From NCBI GenBank assembly GCA_903772945.1, contig CAICTM010000621.1, positions 1-56,145 on the forward strand: 56,145 nt of DNA, written 5' to 3'. This DNA comes from Seminavis robusta (lineage: Eukaryota > Bacillariophyta > Bacillariophyceae > Naviculales > Naviculaceae). Every line of letters begins with the position of its first letter. Within the stretch, counting starts at the first letter, position 1. The position numbers and the translations under genes were made by a program. This document shows positions 1 to 10,933 of this stretch, piece by piece. The notes under the pieces are model-generated. The model had not been told where the DNA came from and searched no databases. It saw only the letters and a list, made by a program, of their open reading frames with translations.

Positions 1-2
1 CG

Positions 3-250
3 GCATCTGTAGCACAAACAAGAAATTCTTACATTGGTAACCTGATTCTATATCAGCAACAACACCAGATTCAAATGATGCAACTTGCCTTAATGCAGCA
101 GCAATTCCAACCAATACTGCCAGCTCCTTTCCAGCAACCTCCACCGAATGGTTGCTGTCACAAATACTGCCATTGGTTGACACACAGGAGAGGAAGACCA
201 CCACATGATAGATCTTGCCAAGCTAGATGGAATGGATATTCTGCTGGGTA
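3..250 (+). pseudogene. 3' fragment of transposon gene A (left copy)
   Basis: The open frame from the window edge to the TAG at 248-250 encodes a Gln/Met-rich stretch followed by Cys/His residues (CCHKYCHW), the same C-terminus as the protein ending at 2769 on the other strand. It is the left-arm copy of gene A, truncated by the window edge. The two copies differ just upstream of the VAQTRNSYIG segment, which is where the palindrome similarity ends. Confidence 0.7.
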
Positions 251-314
251 GCAACAACAAAGATTGAGATACATAGCTTTCATATCTAATTTAGCCAGTA
301 ACTTACAATGAAAT

Positions 315-719
315 TCATGGCTGGTTGTTTCTCTGTCTCCATTCTCGAAGATTGTCAGCAAAATTCTCACTCATCACAACCAAAAGCTTCAGGTCACGGG
401 GAGGATCTGGTCCCTCCAGCATTTTGTGAAGGTTGTAGACAACAAACTTGTACCATACTGGATACTGCTCAAGTCCCAATTCCAACATGTAATCAATGAT
501 GCTTGTCATGTTGGGAGGCAGAGGCTTGCATAGTCCATCCATGATAATCTGCTCGAGAATAGGCATATTGTAGTTGTCTGCACGCACACATTGCCAAGGC
601 CTTCTCCAAATCACATACTGACAGGTGAATCCATTCCTTGTGGCTCTCAACTCATTGTATGGGTATCTGTTAACACTAAGCAGCCACTGTGAGAAGACCG
701 GTGTAGTTGCGATCCTCAT
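315..719 (-). CDS. Transposon-like gene B, left copy (unknown function)
   Basis: Reading from the ATG at 719 gives about 134 residues starting MRIATTPVFSQW and including WRRPWQCVRADNY, then a leucine/proline-rich region ending near a stop at 315. The inverted copy at 2300-2734 encodes the same protein until the last ~35 residues, where the frames part. The frame is also open far upstream (to 1259) through a low-complexity SSTDT repeat; that extension is probably not coding. I do not recognise the family. Conservation in both palindrome arms and its convergent position next to gene A suggest a transposon accessory protein. Confidence 0.4.
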   Translation of the reverse strand: MRIATTPVFSQWLLSVNRYPYNELRATRNGFTCQYVIWRRPWQCVRADNYNMPILEQIIMDGLCKPLPPNMTSIIDYMLELGLEQYPVWYKFVVYNLHKMLEGPDPPRDLKLLVVMSENFADNLREWRQRNNQP

Positions 720-844
720 TGTCGGTAATAGAGGAAGGGTCGGTAGTGGTATCGGTAGCGGAAGGAGCGTCCGTAGAGGGGAAGTAGGAGTAGTAGTGGT
801 AGTGGTAGTTGTTGTTGCCAAGAGTCTTGCCCCTACCCACGTAG

Positions 845-1015
845 TCGCTGACTTCAAGACAAAATAGTCGGTATCGGTAGAGGAAGCGGCGTCGGTAGAG
901 GAAGGATCTCCGTAGAGGAGTGTCGGTAGAGGAAGGATCGTCTGTAGAGGAGTGTCGGTAGAGGAAGGAGTCACGGTGTCGGTAGAGGAAGGAGTGTCTG
1001 TTCGAACGGGGGACG
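845..1015. repeat. Minisatellite, TCGGTAGAGGAAGGA-type
   Basis: About ten imperfect copies of a 15-21 bp unit based on CGGTAGAGGAAGGA, some with GTCTGTAGAGGAGTG variants. An inverted counterpart lies at 2030-2165 in the other palindrome arm. Confidence 0.8.
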
Positions 1016-1058
1016 ATAGAACGATTAGTAGCATGCCATGGTCGCCATTGTGGCTAGC

Positions 1059-1128
1059 AACAACAACAACAACAACAACAACAACAACCAGCAAACAAAA
1101 AACAACAACAACAACACGACAACACTCC
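1059..1128. repeat. CAA trinucleotide tract
   Basis: Two runs of (CAA)n and AACAACAAC separated by a short interruption. The corresponding tract in the right arm (about 1905-1972) has a different length and interruption pattern. Confidence 0.85.
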
Positions 1129-2029
1129 CACCAGCAACAGGTTTCGGTGGATTTTCGAAAATAATGGGAAGGTCTGGTGCAAGCGAAGGATGGGAAAAAG
1201 AGAGAAAAAGAGCCAGTCAGCCTATCCGTTGAATCAATTTGAATTTGATAAACGAACACTTCCTGACGTATTTACTTGTTCTTCCGACACATGAGAGTTA
1301 GGAGTCAGGGGCGAAGACCATAGTCATTGCCTTTTCCCCTCTCTTTCGTGCTTTTATGTGTGTCCGATTTGATCGAAATGACTCGATCTTTGCCCTGCCT
1401 GCTCTTCAAGTGGGAATCCGGAACCTCAGTCACTAACCCTCTCCCTCTTCTTCTTCTTTTCCCTCTTTTTCCCCCCCGCGCTAGCTCCTAACCCCCCATA
1501 AAGTCTCGAGAGACTCTCTCTCGAGACTTTATGGGGGGGTTAGGCATGAGCGCTGGGGAGGGAAAAGAAGAAGAAGAGGGAGGAGGGTTAGTGCTTGAGG
1601 TTCCCGATTCCCACTTGGAGAGCAGGCAGGGCAAAGATCGAGTCATTTCGATCAAATCGGACACACATAAAAGCACGAAAGAGAGGGGAAAAGGAATGGG
1701 ACTATGGGCCTTCGCCCCTGACTCCTTAACTCTTCATGTGTCGGAGAAACAAGTAAATACGTCAGGAGTGTTTTCGTTTATCAAATTCAAATTGATTCAA
1801 CGGATAGGCTGACTGGCTCTTTTTCTCTCTTTTTCCCATCCTTCGCTTGCACCAGACCTTCCCATTATTTTCGAAAATCCACCGAAACCTGTTGCTGGTG
1901 ATGTTGTCGGTGTTGTTGTTTTGTTGTTGTTGCTGTGTTGTTGTTGTTGTTGTTGTTTGTTGTTGCTAGCCACAATGGCGACCATGGCATGCTACTAATC
2001 GTTCTATCGTCCCCCGTTCGAACAGACAC

Positions 2030-2165
2030 TCCTTCCTCTACCGACACCGTGACTCCTTCCTCTACCGACACTCCTCTACAGACGATCCTTCCTCTACCGA
2101 CACTCCTCTACGGACGATCCTTCCTCTACCGACGCCGCTTCCTTCTACCGATACCGACTATTTTG
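2030..2165. repeat. Minisatellite, inverted copy in right palindrome arm
   Basis: Copies of a CCTTCCTCTACCGACAC-type unit, complementary to the array at 845-1015 but with fewer, differently arranged copies. Confidence 0.75.
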
Positions 2166-2299
2166 TCTTGAAGTCAGCGACTACGTGGGTAGGGGCAAGA
2201 CTCTTGGCAACAACAACTACCACTACTACTTCCTACTTCCTCTACGGACGCTCCTTCCGCTACCGATACCACTACCGACCCACTTCCACCTTACCGACA

Positions 2300-2734
2300 A
2301 TGAGGATCGCAACTACACCGGTCTTCTCACAGTGGCTGCTTAGTGTTAACAGATACCCATACAATGAGTTGAGAGCCACAAGGAATGGATTCACCTGTCA
2401 GTATGTGATTTGGAGAAGGCCTTGGCAATGTGTGCGTGCAGACAACTACAATATGCCTATTCTCGAGCAGATTATCATGGATGGACTATGCAAGCCTCTG
2501 CCTCCCAACATGACAAGCATCATTGATTACATGTTGGAATTGGGACTTGAGCAGTATCCAGTATGGTACAAGTTTGTTGTCTACAACCTTCACAAAATGC
2601 TTGAGGGACCAGATCCTCCCAGTGACCTGAAGCTTTTGGTTTGTCTGATGAGTTTGAGAATTTGTGACAATCTTCGAGATGAGAAAGAGAAACAACCAGC
2701 CATGAATTTCATTGTAAGTTACTGGCTAAATTAG
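2300..2734 (+). CDS. Transposon-like gene B, right copy (unknown function)
   Basis: Starts at the ATG at 2300 (MRIATTPVFSQW). It matches the left-arm copy through MLEGPDPP and then diverges, ending LNFIV-like residues before a TAG at 2732-2734. The gene stops about 35 bp before the stop of gene A on the opposite strand, so the two are convergent. The divergence from the left copy after DLKLLV is best explained by small indels. Function unknown. Confidence 0.4.
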   Translation: MRIATTPVFSQWLLSVNRYPYNELRATRNGFTCQYVIWRRPWQCVRADNYNMPILEQIIMDGLCKPLPPNMTSIIDYMLELGLEQYPVWYKFVVYNLHKMLEGPDPPSDLKLLVCLMSLRICDNLRDEKEKQPAMNFIVSYWLN

Positions 2735-2768
2735 ATATGAAAGCTATGTATCTCAATCTTTGTTGTTG

Positions 2769-5727
2769 CTACCCAGCAGAATATCCATTCCATCTAGCTT
2801 GGCAAGATCTATCATGTGGTGGTCTTCCTCTCCTGTGTGTCAACCAATGGCAGTATTTGTGACAGCAACCATTCGGTGGAGGTTGCTGGAAAGGAGCTGG
2901 CAGTATTGGTTGGAATTGCTGCTGCATTAAGGCAAGTTGCATCATTTGAATCTGGTGTTGTTGCTGATATAGAATCAGGTTACCAATGTAAGAATTTCTT
3001 GTTTGTGCTACAGGAGGAGCTGTTTGTGGTGGTGGAGGTTGTGGTTGTGGAACCGGTTGTGGTTGTGGAACCCGGTTTGGTTGGTGCGTGGAAACTGGTT
3101 GTGGTTGTGAAGCTTCAACTGGACTGGTGCACAATGTACACAAGCAACAATCATTTGGTGAGTACTTCTGCCTGTGAGGTTTGAATCCAACAATGAAGTC
3201 TGAAAAGAATCGCTCTCCAGTGTCCTTTGGCAATGGCTCTGCATTTGGAAATGGCTTGTCTAGACCAACAGCCTCTGCCATGTCATTCAGGTAAGCCAAC
3301 TCTGAATGGTTCCAGTAAGGAACAACCTTCTCCCATCCAGCTGGAATTGACTTCCTTTCTGTCACACTGATTCTTGACAGGAAGGCTCTCTTGTGGCGAA
3401 TCTTGAGGTTGTATCTAGCAGTGCCAGCAAGGTTGAGTGCATCAGCAAGGCTCCTCCTCATTCCACCATTGCCAAAGTGGGCAAACTTGTCATGGAAAGC
3501 CTCTAACTTTGACTCTCCTCTCCTTGATAGGTACTCTGGAAGATTGTGCTTGGAGTTTGGAGAAGGTTGGATTGTGTCATACATGTCTTCCAGTGCCAGG
3601 GGATCAGCCAAGTGAGCAGCTTTCTCCACGCAGTTCTCTACAGCTGGCTTGGTATCAGAAGTGAACAAGGTATAGTTCTTGGCTGGATCGAGTCGGCCCT
3701 GTCCTGGTTGGCTACCATCACTGGCTGTCACCTTGTACCTGCAGAACCACTGCTGCAACCTCTGCCTCATTGTCTCTGGTTCTCTCATCTTCTTCCTTAG
3801 ATACTTGGAGTACCTAGCTCTGAAGACCTTGGAGGCTTGCATATCTGAGATCTCAGCCATGGAGTAGTGCTTGCCATTGGAGGACAAGAGGCCATGTTTC
3901 AATGCATGGAGGACCTTCTCATAGTCATCTGGTGAGTACTCATAGAGGCAGTCCAAGAGGTCTCCCATTGCTTGAAAGTAATCAAAGTGTGCCCTTTCCT
4001 CACAAGTTGACAGAATCCTTTTCTCATAATGGAACAGGCCAAGTCCTTCCCTCGATACCTGGAAAGAGCAGCTCCCAATAGTCATCCTTGTGGGGCCAGA
4101 TGTCGCTGTACATGGCAGCTGGATTGAAGTTGCTCCTCCTTGCTAGCTGCATGGCTGCATGGGAGAAGTGGATGGGTCTTGGTGGTGGGAACCAGAACTG
4201 CAGACGCAATCTCTCCAGTGTCAGTAGCAGCATCCCAAACAGCAGCAGCACCAAGACTCCTGCTGTAGTTCTTGATCACCTGGAAGGTGTGGTCTTGGCA
4301 GAAGATTCCTTTGTTGCATTTGACACTTTGGATTCTCTTGTGTGCCTTTGGTTGTCACTGATCCTCCATGGATTCCTGTTTGAAGCACAAGCAGCATCAT
4401 AGATGTCACGGATGGTGTCACCAAGAGGAGGAAACTGTCTGATGTAAGTGCCATCCTTTTGAAGAAAGGATCGGATCAGTGGCGCTTCCTTGCCAGTATG
4501 AAGTATGACATCATGGCTCTAAGTACTCTCTGTTGATTGCTTGTAGATGGGCGGCTGCATAGGTCTCCATTTCATAGGTTAACATGATAGAATCGAATAC
4601 TTCTGTTCTGTTCGCTCCAAGTGACAAGCCTTGTTAGGAGAGCATACTTGGACTCCACTGGATAGAGCAATGAAACATGGTCTGGGATCGAGACCAGCAC
4701 TTCTGCAGAGTTGGCATCGAATCTTTCTGTTGCAGCTTCCACAAACCATGGACAGACTATACACCAAGAAGGAGGACCAGTGATGCCAAAGATGGGGAAA
4801 AAGTCTTGTTGTGTGACCAGTTTGCTTGTATTCTTGAGTTTGCCAGAGCATCTTCCATCGGGACAAGGAACTGTAATTCCACATCGATTCCAGCCACTAG
4901 AAGAGTTTCTGCCCAACAATGGAGTGGTAGTGAGGAGACTCGAATTGCTCCTCTGTGGAGGGAACTGTCATGGTGAGTCCTTGGAAGTGTTTGTGGAAGA
5001 GTTTGGATTCTTGCCTGGTAATGGATTTGACACGCTTCTGCCAGTCTAGCATTGCCAGTGGTGCTCCTTTCTTCTTGTGCTTTTCCACAAAGGCAGTATC
5101 ATTAACAAGAGTGGTTACCTTTTCACAAAGAGTACTGGAGTGGCCATTGCTGCCTTTTTTGTTGCTGTTGCCGGCTCTGCTTTGTTTTGGCTGTGTTGGT
5201 TCTGCAGCAAAGAATGCTTCTCCATTTTCTCTTGTGGAATGCCTCCAGCTTCCTCTCTCATTCAGTGGTAGAGGAGCACTGAATTGTCTGGTGAGTCTTC
5301 TGCTTTCTTGATTGTCTCCATGGTCAGCGCATTCAAAGGTCCTTGTCCTTTTGTTATTGTATTCTTAATACAGAAGACAGAGTGTGATCTCTTGGGGACT
5401 CTGAGACCAAGATGTCTGCCTTACAGATGACACAGTTCTTGAGTGGATCAAAGACTTCTGCTACCACTCCTCCCAGTGTTGTTTGCGGTCCTTCTTCTCT
5501 GGCTCTCTTGGATCTGTTGTTGTTGTTGGAGGCGTGATATGCTCTCTTCTGTTGCGAGTTCCTCTGTTGACTTTGGCAGCCCATTCCTCCATTGTGAGTG
5601 GTAGCTGCTGTGTTGCTGCTGTGCTGTTGCTTCTGCTGCTGCTGTTCCGGTCATGATGTGCTTTTGGCTGAGATAATGACTGTCGAGTGGCTCTCCGTGG
5701 TTGGTTGAGTGAGCGGCAGGATGTCAT
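2769..5727 (-). pseudogene. Transposon gene A: zinc-binding, RNase H-like transposase-type protein, frameshifted
   Basis: The long 3' exon or segment (4085 to 2769, 438 residues) contains EYLSRRGESKLEAFHDKFAHFGNGG, resembling the 'ExFH..l..f' segment near the end of several eukaryotic transposase-like proteins, then a Pro/Gln-rich tail. Upstream segments in other frames fit the same protein: a Cys-rich piece with YPVESKYAL near 4620-4900, a zinc-type motif NCVICKAD at about 5420, continuing one frame over as VPKRSHSVFCIKNT, and a Ser/Gln-rich N-terminus from the ATG at 5727. Joining them needs frame changes, so the copy is dead or the sequence carries indels. I infer a transposon-encoded protein; the superfamily is not certain. 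Confidence 0.5.
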
Positions 5728-5749
5728 TGTCGCGATCGGAAGAGGAATC

Positions 5750-6697
5750 CTTCTTTCGCGAAAACAGAAACACGAAATTTCGAACTTTATAGCACACTGT
5801 ATCCGTAATAACTATAAATGGTACGTTAATTGATTTAAATCTTATTCCATAAATATTGCTGACATATACATGTTCTTCAGAACTCGTTAGCCAATCAGAT
5901 CACTGCCTTCCACCCCTTTCGCCCTTCTCGAATGAGTACATGTAGACTAGTATTACGGAAGTAAGCAGCAGAGCTGCACCAGCCAATCTGGCTAGCTAGT
6001 AGCCGCACCTTGACGACTACTACTAAGCTAGCTAGCTAGCTAGTAGAGTAAGTACCGGTGGGTACAGTACATCAGCTCGGGGGGAAGTGTTGGGAACAAG
6101 GTGCCCACCCTTCACAAGATACTAGTACTAGTAGCAGTATTGTACAACGGTTTCTCGGTTTCTTATTCCCTTCCGAATTTCAGCAGCAGCGCAGCAGCTC
6201 CAGCAGCTATTCCACACAGAAGCCGTTTCGTACGTACTCCATGTATTCTTGTTAAGTTTGGTGCCCCTTCTGGTCCAACTCAAGAAAAACGTACTTTGGA
6301 AACAGAGAAAAGAAGGACAGAACGGAATCTCGTACGTACGAATCAGCAGCCAGCAAGGTTTAAGCTGCTGAAAGCTACCGTACTGTACTGTAAACTTGTT
6401 GTATGTATTACGTGAGCTGCATAGAAGTTCTCCGGAAGTCCCCCCTCTTCTTCTTGACCTTCTCAAGAATAGAAGGCTTCTGTGCACGCCCCTCGGGATT
6501 CGGGATGAGCTGATGAGCTATTCATATGCTGCTAGACTACTTGCTACTAGCTAGCTAGTAATCCGGAGAGCTTCCGGAGTACGTACGACGTACGACAGTA
6601 CCGTTACAAATAACTCTGAGAGCTCTCCGAGTAATAAGCACACTCAAAATACTAGTAGAAAAATAGCTTAAAATAGTACTCTAAACATACAGTACAT
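5750..6697. other. Non-coding spacer
   Basis: No convincing gene. The stretch is rich in CTAGCTAG, GTACGTAC and ACCGGT palindromes, including (GCTA)n at about 6024-6045. The word GAAGGCTTCTGTGCACG at about 6470 recurs near 7512, on the other side of the TTAA element. Confidence 0.6.
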
Positions 6698-7291
6698 TTA
6701 ACGCTCGGAGTCCCAGAATCTGGGAGTCACCCCTGCGAACTCGATACCTCTACCAGTACGACTGTACCTTTACTCCATGGTTGATGGTTGATGAGTCGAG
6801 TCGAGTCTGCCATCATGTACAAAGGAGGTTCTGTTGAACCGGAATCGAAGAAGACGGCTGTCGAGGCGTCCCTTGTTGCATTAGTAGTAGTCGCTTGTTG
6901 TTTCATTAACCGTAGAGTCGTCGTCGCTCCGTCGTGTTAGAGGAGGCGTCATGGTCGCTCCGATTGATCGCTCCGTGGAAGAAGAAGACCGATCGCCGAA
7001 CGGCTGCCGCTGCCACTACCGGTAGCCAAGCAAGAGGAGCCTGTCATGGTGGTGAGTAGTAGCCTTTGTTAAGAGGAGCAGCCGCTGTAAAGAGGATATA
7101 GCATCATCTTGATAGAGTAAATTCAAAGGCGATTTTCCTGGAAGACAGGATATTCAGGTAGATGCGGGAATAAAATAGAAATCTGACCCAATATTTACCA
7201 CACCTACCGGTAGAGACTCCCAGAATCTGGGAGTGGGGTCTCCCAGATTTTGGGAGTGGGGTCTCCCAGATTTTGGGACTCCGAGCGTTAA
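6698..7291. mobile_element. TTAA-flanked non-autonomous element (piggyBac-type MITE candidate)
   Basis: The element is bounded by TTAA at 6698-6701 and 7288-7291. Immediately inside lie 25 bp terminal inverted repeats with one mismatch, both starting CGCTCGGAGTCCCA. Next to the right end are tandem inverted palindromes of the form CTCCCAGATTTTGGGAG (7207-7277). A TTAA target duplication is characteristic of the piggyBac superfamily; the assignment is inference because the termini lack the usual CCC start and no transposase is encoded. Length is 594 bp including both TTAA copies. Confidence 0.7.
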
Positions 7292-8569
7292 ACATGTACT
7301 CAGAACCTCGTAGCATAAAAACAAAGTGCCCCAGGAGGCATGCACGACTGGGCAGCAGTCGGCTCGATTTGGTTCCTTTATTTTGGATTTAGAGTCACTG
7401 CACCATGTTTATGTAGCTGTTTATGTAAACTTGTTGAATTATTAATACTTACTTGACCGGACAGTCTCCCGGAGGAACTTTGAGAGAAGTCCACTTTACC
7501 TTCAAAGAAAGAAGGCTTCTGTGCACGATCCCCCTTTTAACCTGGGTTCCCTTTCCAAGATTTGCGATTGAATGGTTATCACGTTTTTACACACTCCTCC
7601 AAAACCAGAAAACCAGTGACCTGCAAACTGCGAAGTCCACACAATTTCTACGCTGGCTATGGTCGCCACCGGTAACCGCCGCGACCGTGCACCTACCGTA
7701 CCGCACCAGCTTTTTAATAGTTGCAGCCGCAGCTACCGGTACAACACCTGAACAGAACCGTCTGGCAACTTGTAGCTGGCTAGCTAGCTAGTAGCCACGG
7801 AAGTAGACCAGCGGAGCTCCAGTACCGTAGCTAGAGGATACAGGCCGGCCGCAGGGAAGCTAAGGGGAAGCAAAGGGAAGCTTGTACAGAACAGAATAGA
7901 ACAGTTGAACAGTTTACTAGGAGTATTCAGTAACTGATTTCTGGCTGGTGTATTTTTCCCAGAAGAAAGAGGACGCTGGCTCAGCCCGTGTCCGGCTCAA
8001 ATCTTACTCAGAAGCCGGGGTCCGGTCCTCGAAAGTCTTCTTTCGTCGCAGCATTCTGAAACGCTTGCTGCCATCCGATGATCCTGCAATTTCCCAGTTC
8101 CTGATCCCAGCGCGTCATGGTTGTTGGGGCTTCTCAGTGCGGGATCCCAGCTACAGAAAAGACAATACCGGTAGGCGTAGACTTCGCCGATCATGGTTGG
8201 TTTTATATGATCGTTTTGCTTGCTTCTGCAAAGTCTTCTGCTGGCCCGGAAAGATTGCAAGTGATCTGGCTGATAGTTTTCGTATGCTCTGAAGCAGCAG
8301 GCCCATGGCCGCCCAAAAATTTGTATCCACATTCAAATGAAACCGTCCAGTCCAGCAAGAAACTGCACCTGAACCTCCCGTACGATCTACCGGTATCCAT
8401 GAAGGATGAAGGTGCTGCGATCCACCCACGGTTCAAACTGCTGGTAAGCCAAACTGTACATGAAATTTAGCCCATGCAATTCTAGTGCGTGCTTTCTTAG
8501 GTACTGTATGCCTTGTACTCAACCATCCGAAGTGAGGCTCATTGGGATGGAGGAGCACTCCTCGCGGCT
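7292..8569. other. Non-coding spacer
   Basis: Several short open frames overlap on both strands, but none has a recognisable domain or a consistent splice structure. It contains (GCTA)n near 7770-7795 and several ACCGGT words. It lies downstream of the Atg22-like gene. Confidence 0.5.
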
Positions 8570-10457
8570 TCACCACCGGCCTGAATTGCTGTTCTCTTTT
8601 TCATGTTCCGTAATCTCAGGTGTAGTATTCTGCTCAGCGCTCTCCGCTTCATTGATGGCGTCTGTACTGGCCTGCTCTGTTTCTTCCAAAATGTCGGTCC
8701 ATGGTGCCGCCATACAGAGAAGAAGGAAACTGACTGTGAAGAAACCGGATATGGCAATAACGCCGTATTGAACTGGAACGCCAACTTCCACCAGGGATGA
8801 AAAGATGAGATGCGGGAGCCAGAGCAAAATGACCAGGCAGTAGGAGAACAGCCCAGCCAGCTCTGTTTCATGTCCATTCCGAGGAGTAACCATGCTAAAG
8901 AACAGAATCTAGAGACAATGGAGCAAGTCAGTGTAACGGAACAGGATTGGATTTGTTCCCAAACAACCAATGAACTCACCTGAGCGGGGTTGTACCAGCC
9001 AGTGCCCAATCCTACAAAAATAGCCCAGATGTAACCACCCGGTTTTACGTTCTCCTTAGTCAATGTGAGGGCACCAATGATGGCGGAGGCCTGACTGTAG
9101 ACCATGACAAGCATGTAGGAGATCTTTGGGTTTGTCTTGTTGGACACCAAATAGTTGAGACCTGTGCCAAAGGGCGTCGCCAACATGCCCACCACGAAAA
9201 AAACTCCGATCTCGGTCGAACTTAGACCCATTTCTTCTGTCAGGAAGACGACCGCCACCACGCTGAATGCTTCCATAGCGGATTCAGCAAACACGGTGCC
9301 CAAGAGAAACCATCTTATGCCGCGTTTGTACTCCCTGTTGATCTTCTTTGCGGTTGTCCACACCTCCCACAGGTCCACAGCGATCGTGATTTCCCTGTAC
9401 GTGGGTTGATGGGCAGCTTGTGCCTTGCCGAAACCTTTGGCATGAGCCTCCAACCAAAGTAGAACGTGGGAATCAGGATGACGGTATTGATGCCTTGGCT
9501 AATTCGAGCGGTTTCGACATCCTGCAAATCAAGAGCCATGGAAGAGGCGACTACGAGAACCATGAACGCAATCTGTGACGAGAACAAATTGGAATAGAAA
9601 ACCGACGTGTCTGCACGAAACGAAAGGCAGCGTGTTGGACGAAGGCTGCTTTGCAAGTACGGCCGCCAATAGTGCTTGTTGCTTACATTGGTTCATGGTT
9701 TGCTCCGACACCAGCCCCGCAATGGCGGGAAGGTATGCATACGTTGTGATAATCTCTACATTGAAAAGGAACCAGGCAAATGCCTGCAGAACGGCCATGG
9801 CCAGCCAGGTGTAGCTGTTGGTGCCTATCTGGACTGCTTGTATGGCGATCAGGGCAATGGCACAGAATACCCCCACCTGCCAACGATAGGGAGTATAATC
9901 AATGATGGCGCCCAACAGAGGCATCAAAAGTGCCGACAAGAGTCCAGCGATGAGTGCGACATTGGTCATCAGCGAAGTTGGCCGTATGATCCCGAAGGCG
10001 CGGGCATTGCAATTGTCTATCACTTCCATGTGGCCGGATTCCACTTCCTGGACACACCCAGCTTCTTCATTGGCTAAGTAAGTAAGCGCAGTGACAAGGA
10101 AGACATTCGACATGAGCAGGGGGCCTCGTCCTATGCCAAGCTAAGTACGTAAAGCAAGGGGTAAGTTTGCGTTCCTCGCGTCAGCATTCCTCGTATCAGC
10201 ATCCTTTGTACTTTGTACCGATACATGCCAAAAACCAACCTACTTACAATGTTGAATCCTTGGACTATCTTCCTGCCCTCAAAGCGCATGCAAGTTTGAC
10301 AACATGATTTCTTATCAGCTTCTATTGGTGCGCTCATGGCCGCGTCAACCGCTGGGGTATTCTCTGAGGGTTTCGGAATCGGAACGACATTGTCCTCTAT
10401 AACGGGTCCTCCTTGCACTGCATACCCCTGCTCAATTTCATCCATGGCCTCTGTCAT
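8570..10457 (-). CDS. Atg22-like major facilitator transporter, four exons, one apparent 1 nt deletion
   Basis: Exons on the minus strand are 10457-10248, 10140-9687, 9610-8980 and 8908-8570. Introns (10141-10247, 9611-9686, 8909-8979) all have GT..AG ends and keep the frame: NI|LGIGRGPLL, NQ|YTSVFYSNL, NPAQ|ILFFSMV. The product is ~544 residues with a Cys-containing cytosolic N-terminus and about ten to twelve hydrophobic segments. Atg22-type features are the YLPAIAG segment, FYFGWRLMPK followed by a cytosolic loop, and GIRWFLLGTVFAESAMEAF. Fungal Atg22 exports amino acids from the vacuole; the substrate here is unknown. The frame breaks once, near 9405 between ARHKLP and YREITIAVDLW, and is repaired by one added base. 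Everything else is intact, so a consensus error is more likely than a dead gene. Confidence 0.75.
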
Positions 10458-10933
10458 TGCTTTGCTATTGGTAAAATATAATTGAAGTTCTGAGTCCGTC
10501 TGATTGTGAGCTCACTCCTACGCTACCAATCCGGGCGTTGTATGCATCCTGTAAAGCGAAGCCAATAACAAAATTAACTTAAATCAATGAAAATATTGAA
10601 AATAGTCATTAGCTAGCTAGCTAGAAAGGAATCTTCTTCATTCATTCCTCAAGGTACAGTACCGGACACTTCAACTGCAGGCACTGTGTCGTTAGTCAGT
10701 AAGATCCAACGTCTCTGCACGGACGCTTGCTGGGGATTGGAACGAGGAAGCACACCAGGGCACAATTAGGGAGCACGATGATCGGCTTTCCGTGACGACA
10801 GCGCTGGCCACAAAGGTGCGCAATGCTCATTGAAGAGGTGCACGGCGATGCCTCGTAGACTTGGCAGCACTGAGCAAGAAGTTGAGGTACGGTATCGGCT
10901 AGCTAATAGCCATCCAACCAAACCATCGGAAAC
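10458..10933. promoter_or_regulatory. Divergent intergenic region between the Atg22-like gene and the SDR gene
   Basis: A 476 bp gap between two start codons in opposite directions, so it should hold both promoters. It has CTAGCTAGCTAG at 10611-10623 and ACCGG words, but no motif that I can assign as a TATA box or operator. Confidence 0.4.

Larger units (their letters stand above)
7..1513. repeat. Left arm of a ~1.5 kb palindrome
   Basis: This stretch is the imperfect reverse complement of 1517-3012. The centre at 1514-1516 is only 3 nt, flanked on both sides by the sequence TCTCTCGAGACTTTATGGGG or its complement. Similarity runs out at position 7, where 1-6 differ from the bases beyond 3012. 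The arms differ mainly in length of CAA/GTT tracts and of a TCGGTAGAGGAAGGA minisatellite, so they are related but not freshly duplicated. The arm holds the 3' end of one transposon-like gene (plus strand) and all of the recognisable part of a second (minus strand). Confidence 0.9.
1517..3012. repeat. Right arm of a ~1.5 kb palindrome
   Basis: Inverted copy of 7-1513. It is joined to the rest of a gene-A transposon copy that continues to about 5727, so this arm is the end of a longer element. Either two element copies lie head to head with their termini touching at 1515, or one copy suffered an inverted duplication of its end. Confidence 0.9.

Noticed and set aside
315..1259. 314-residue minus-strand frame through the minisatellite
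   Set aside because: The upstream two thirds are poly-Val and SSTDT repeats produced by a CAA tract and a minisatellite, and the right arm copy does not keep the frame. Only the part from the ATG at 719 is supported.
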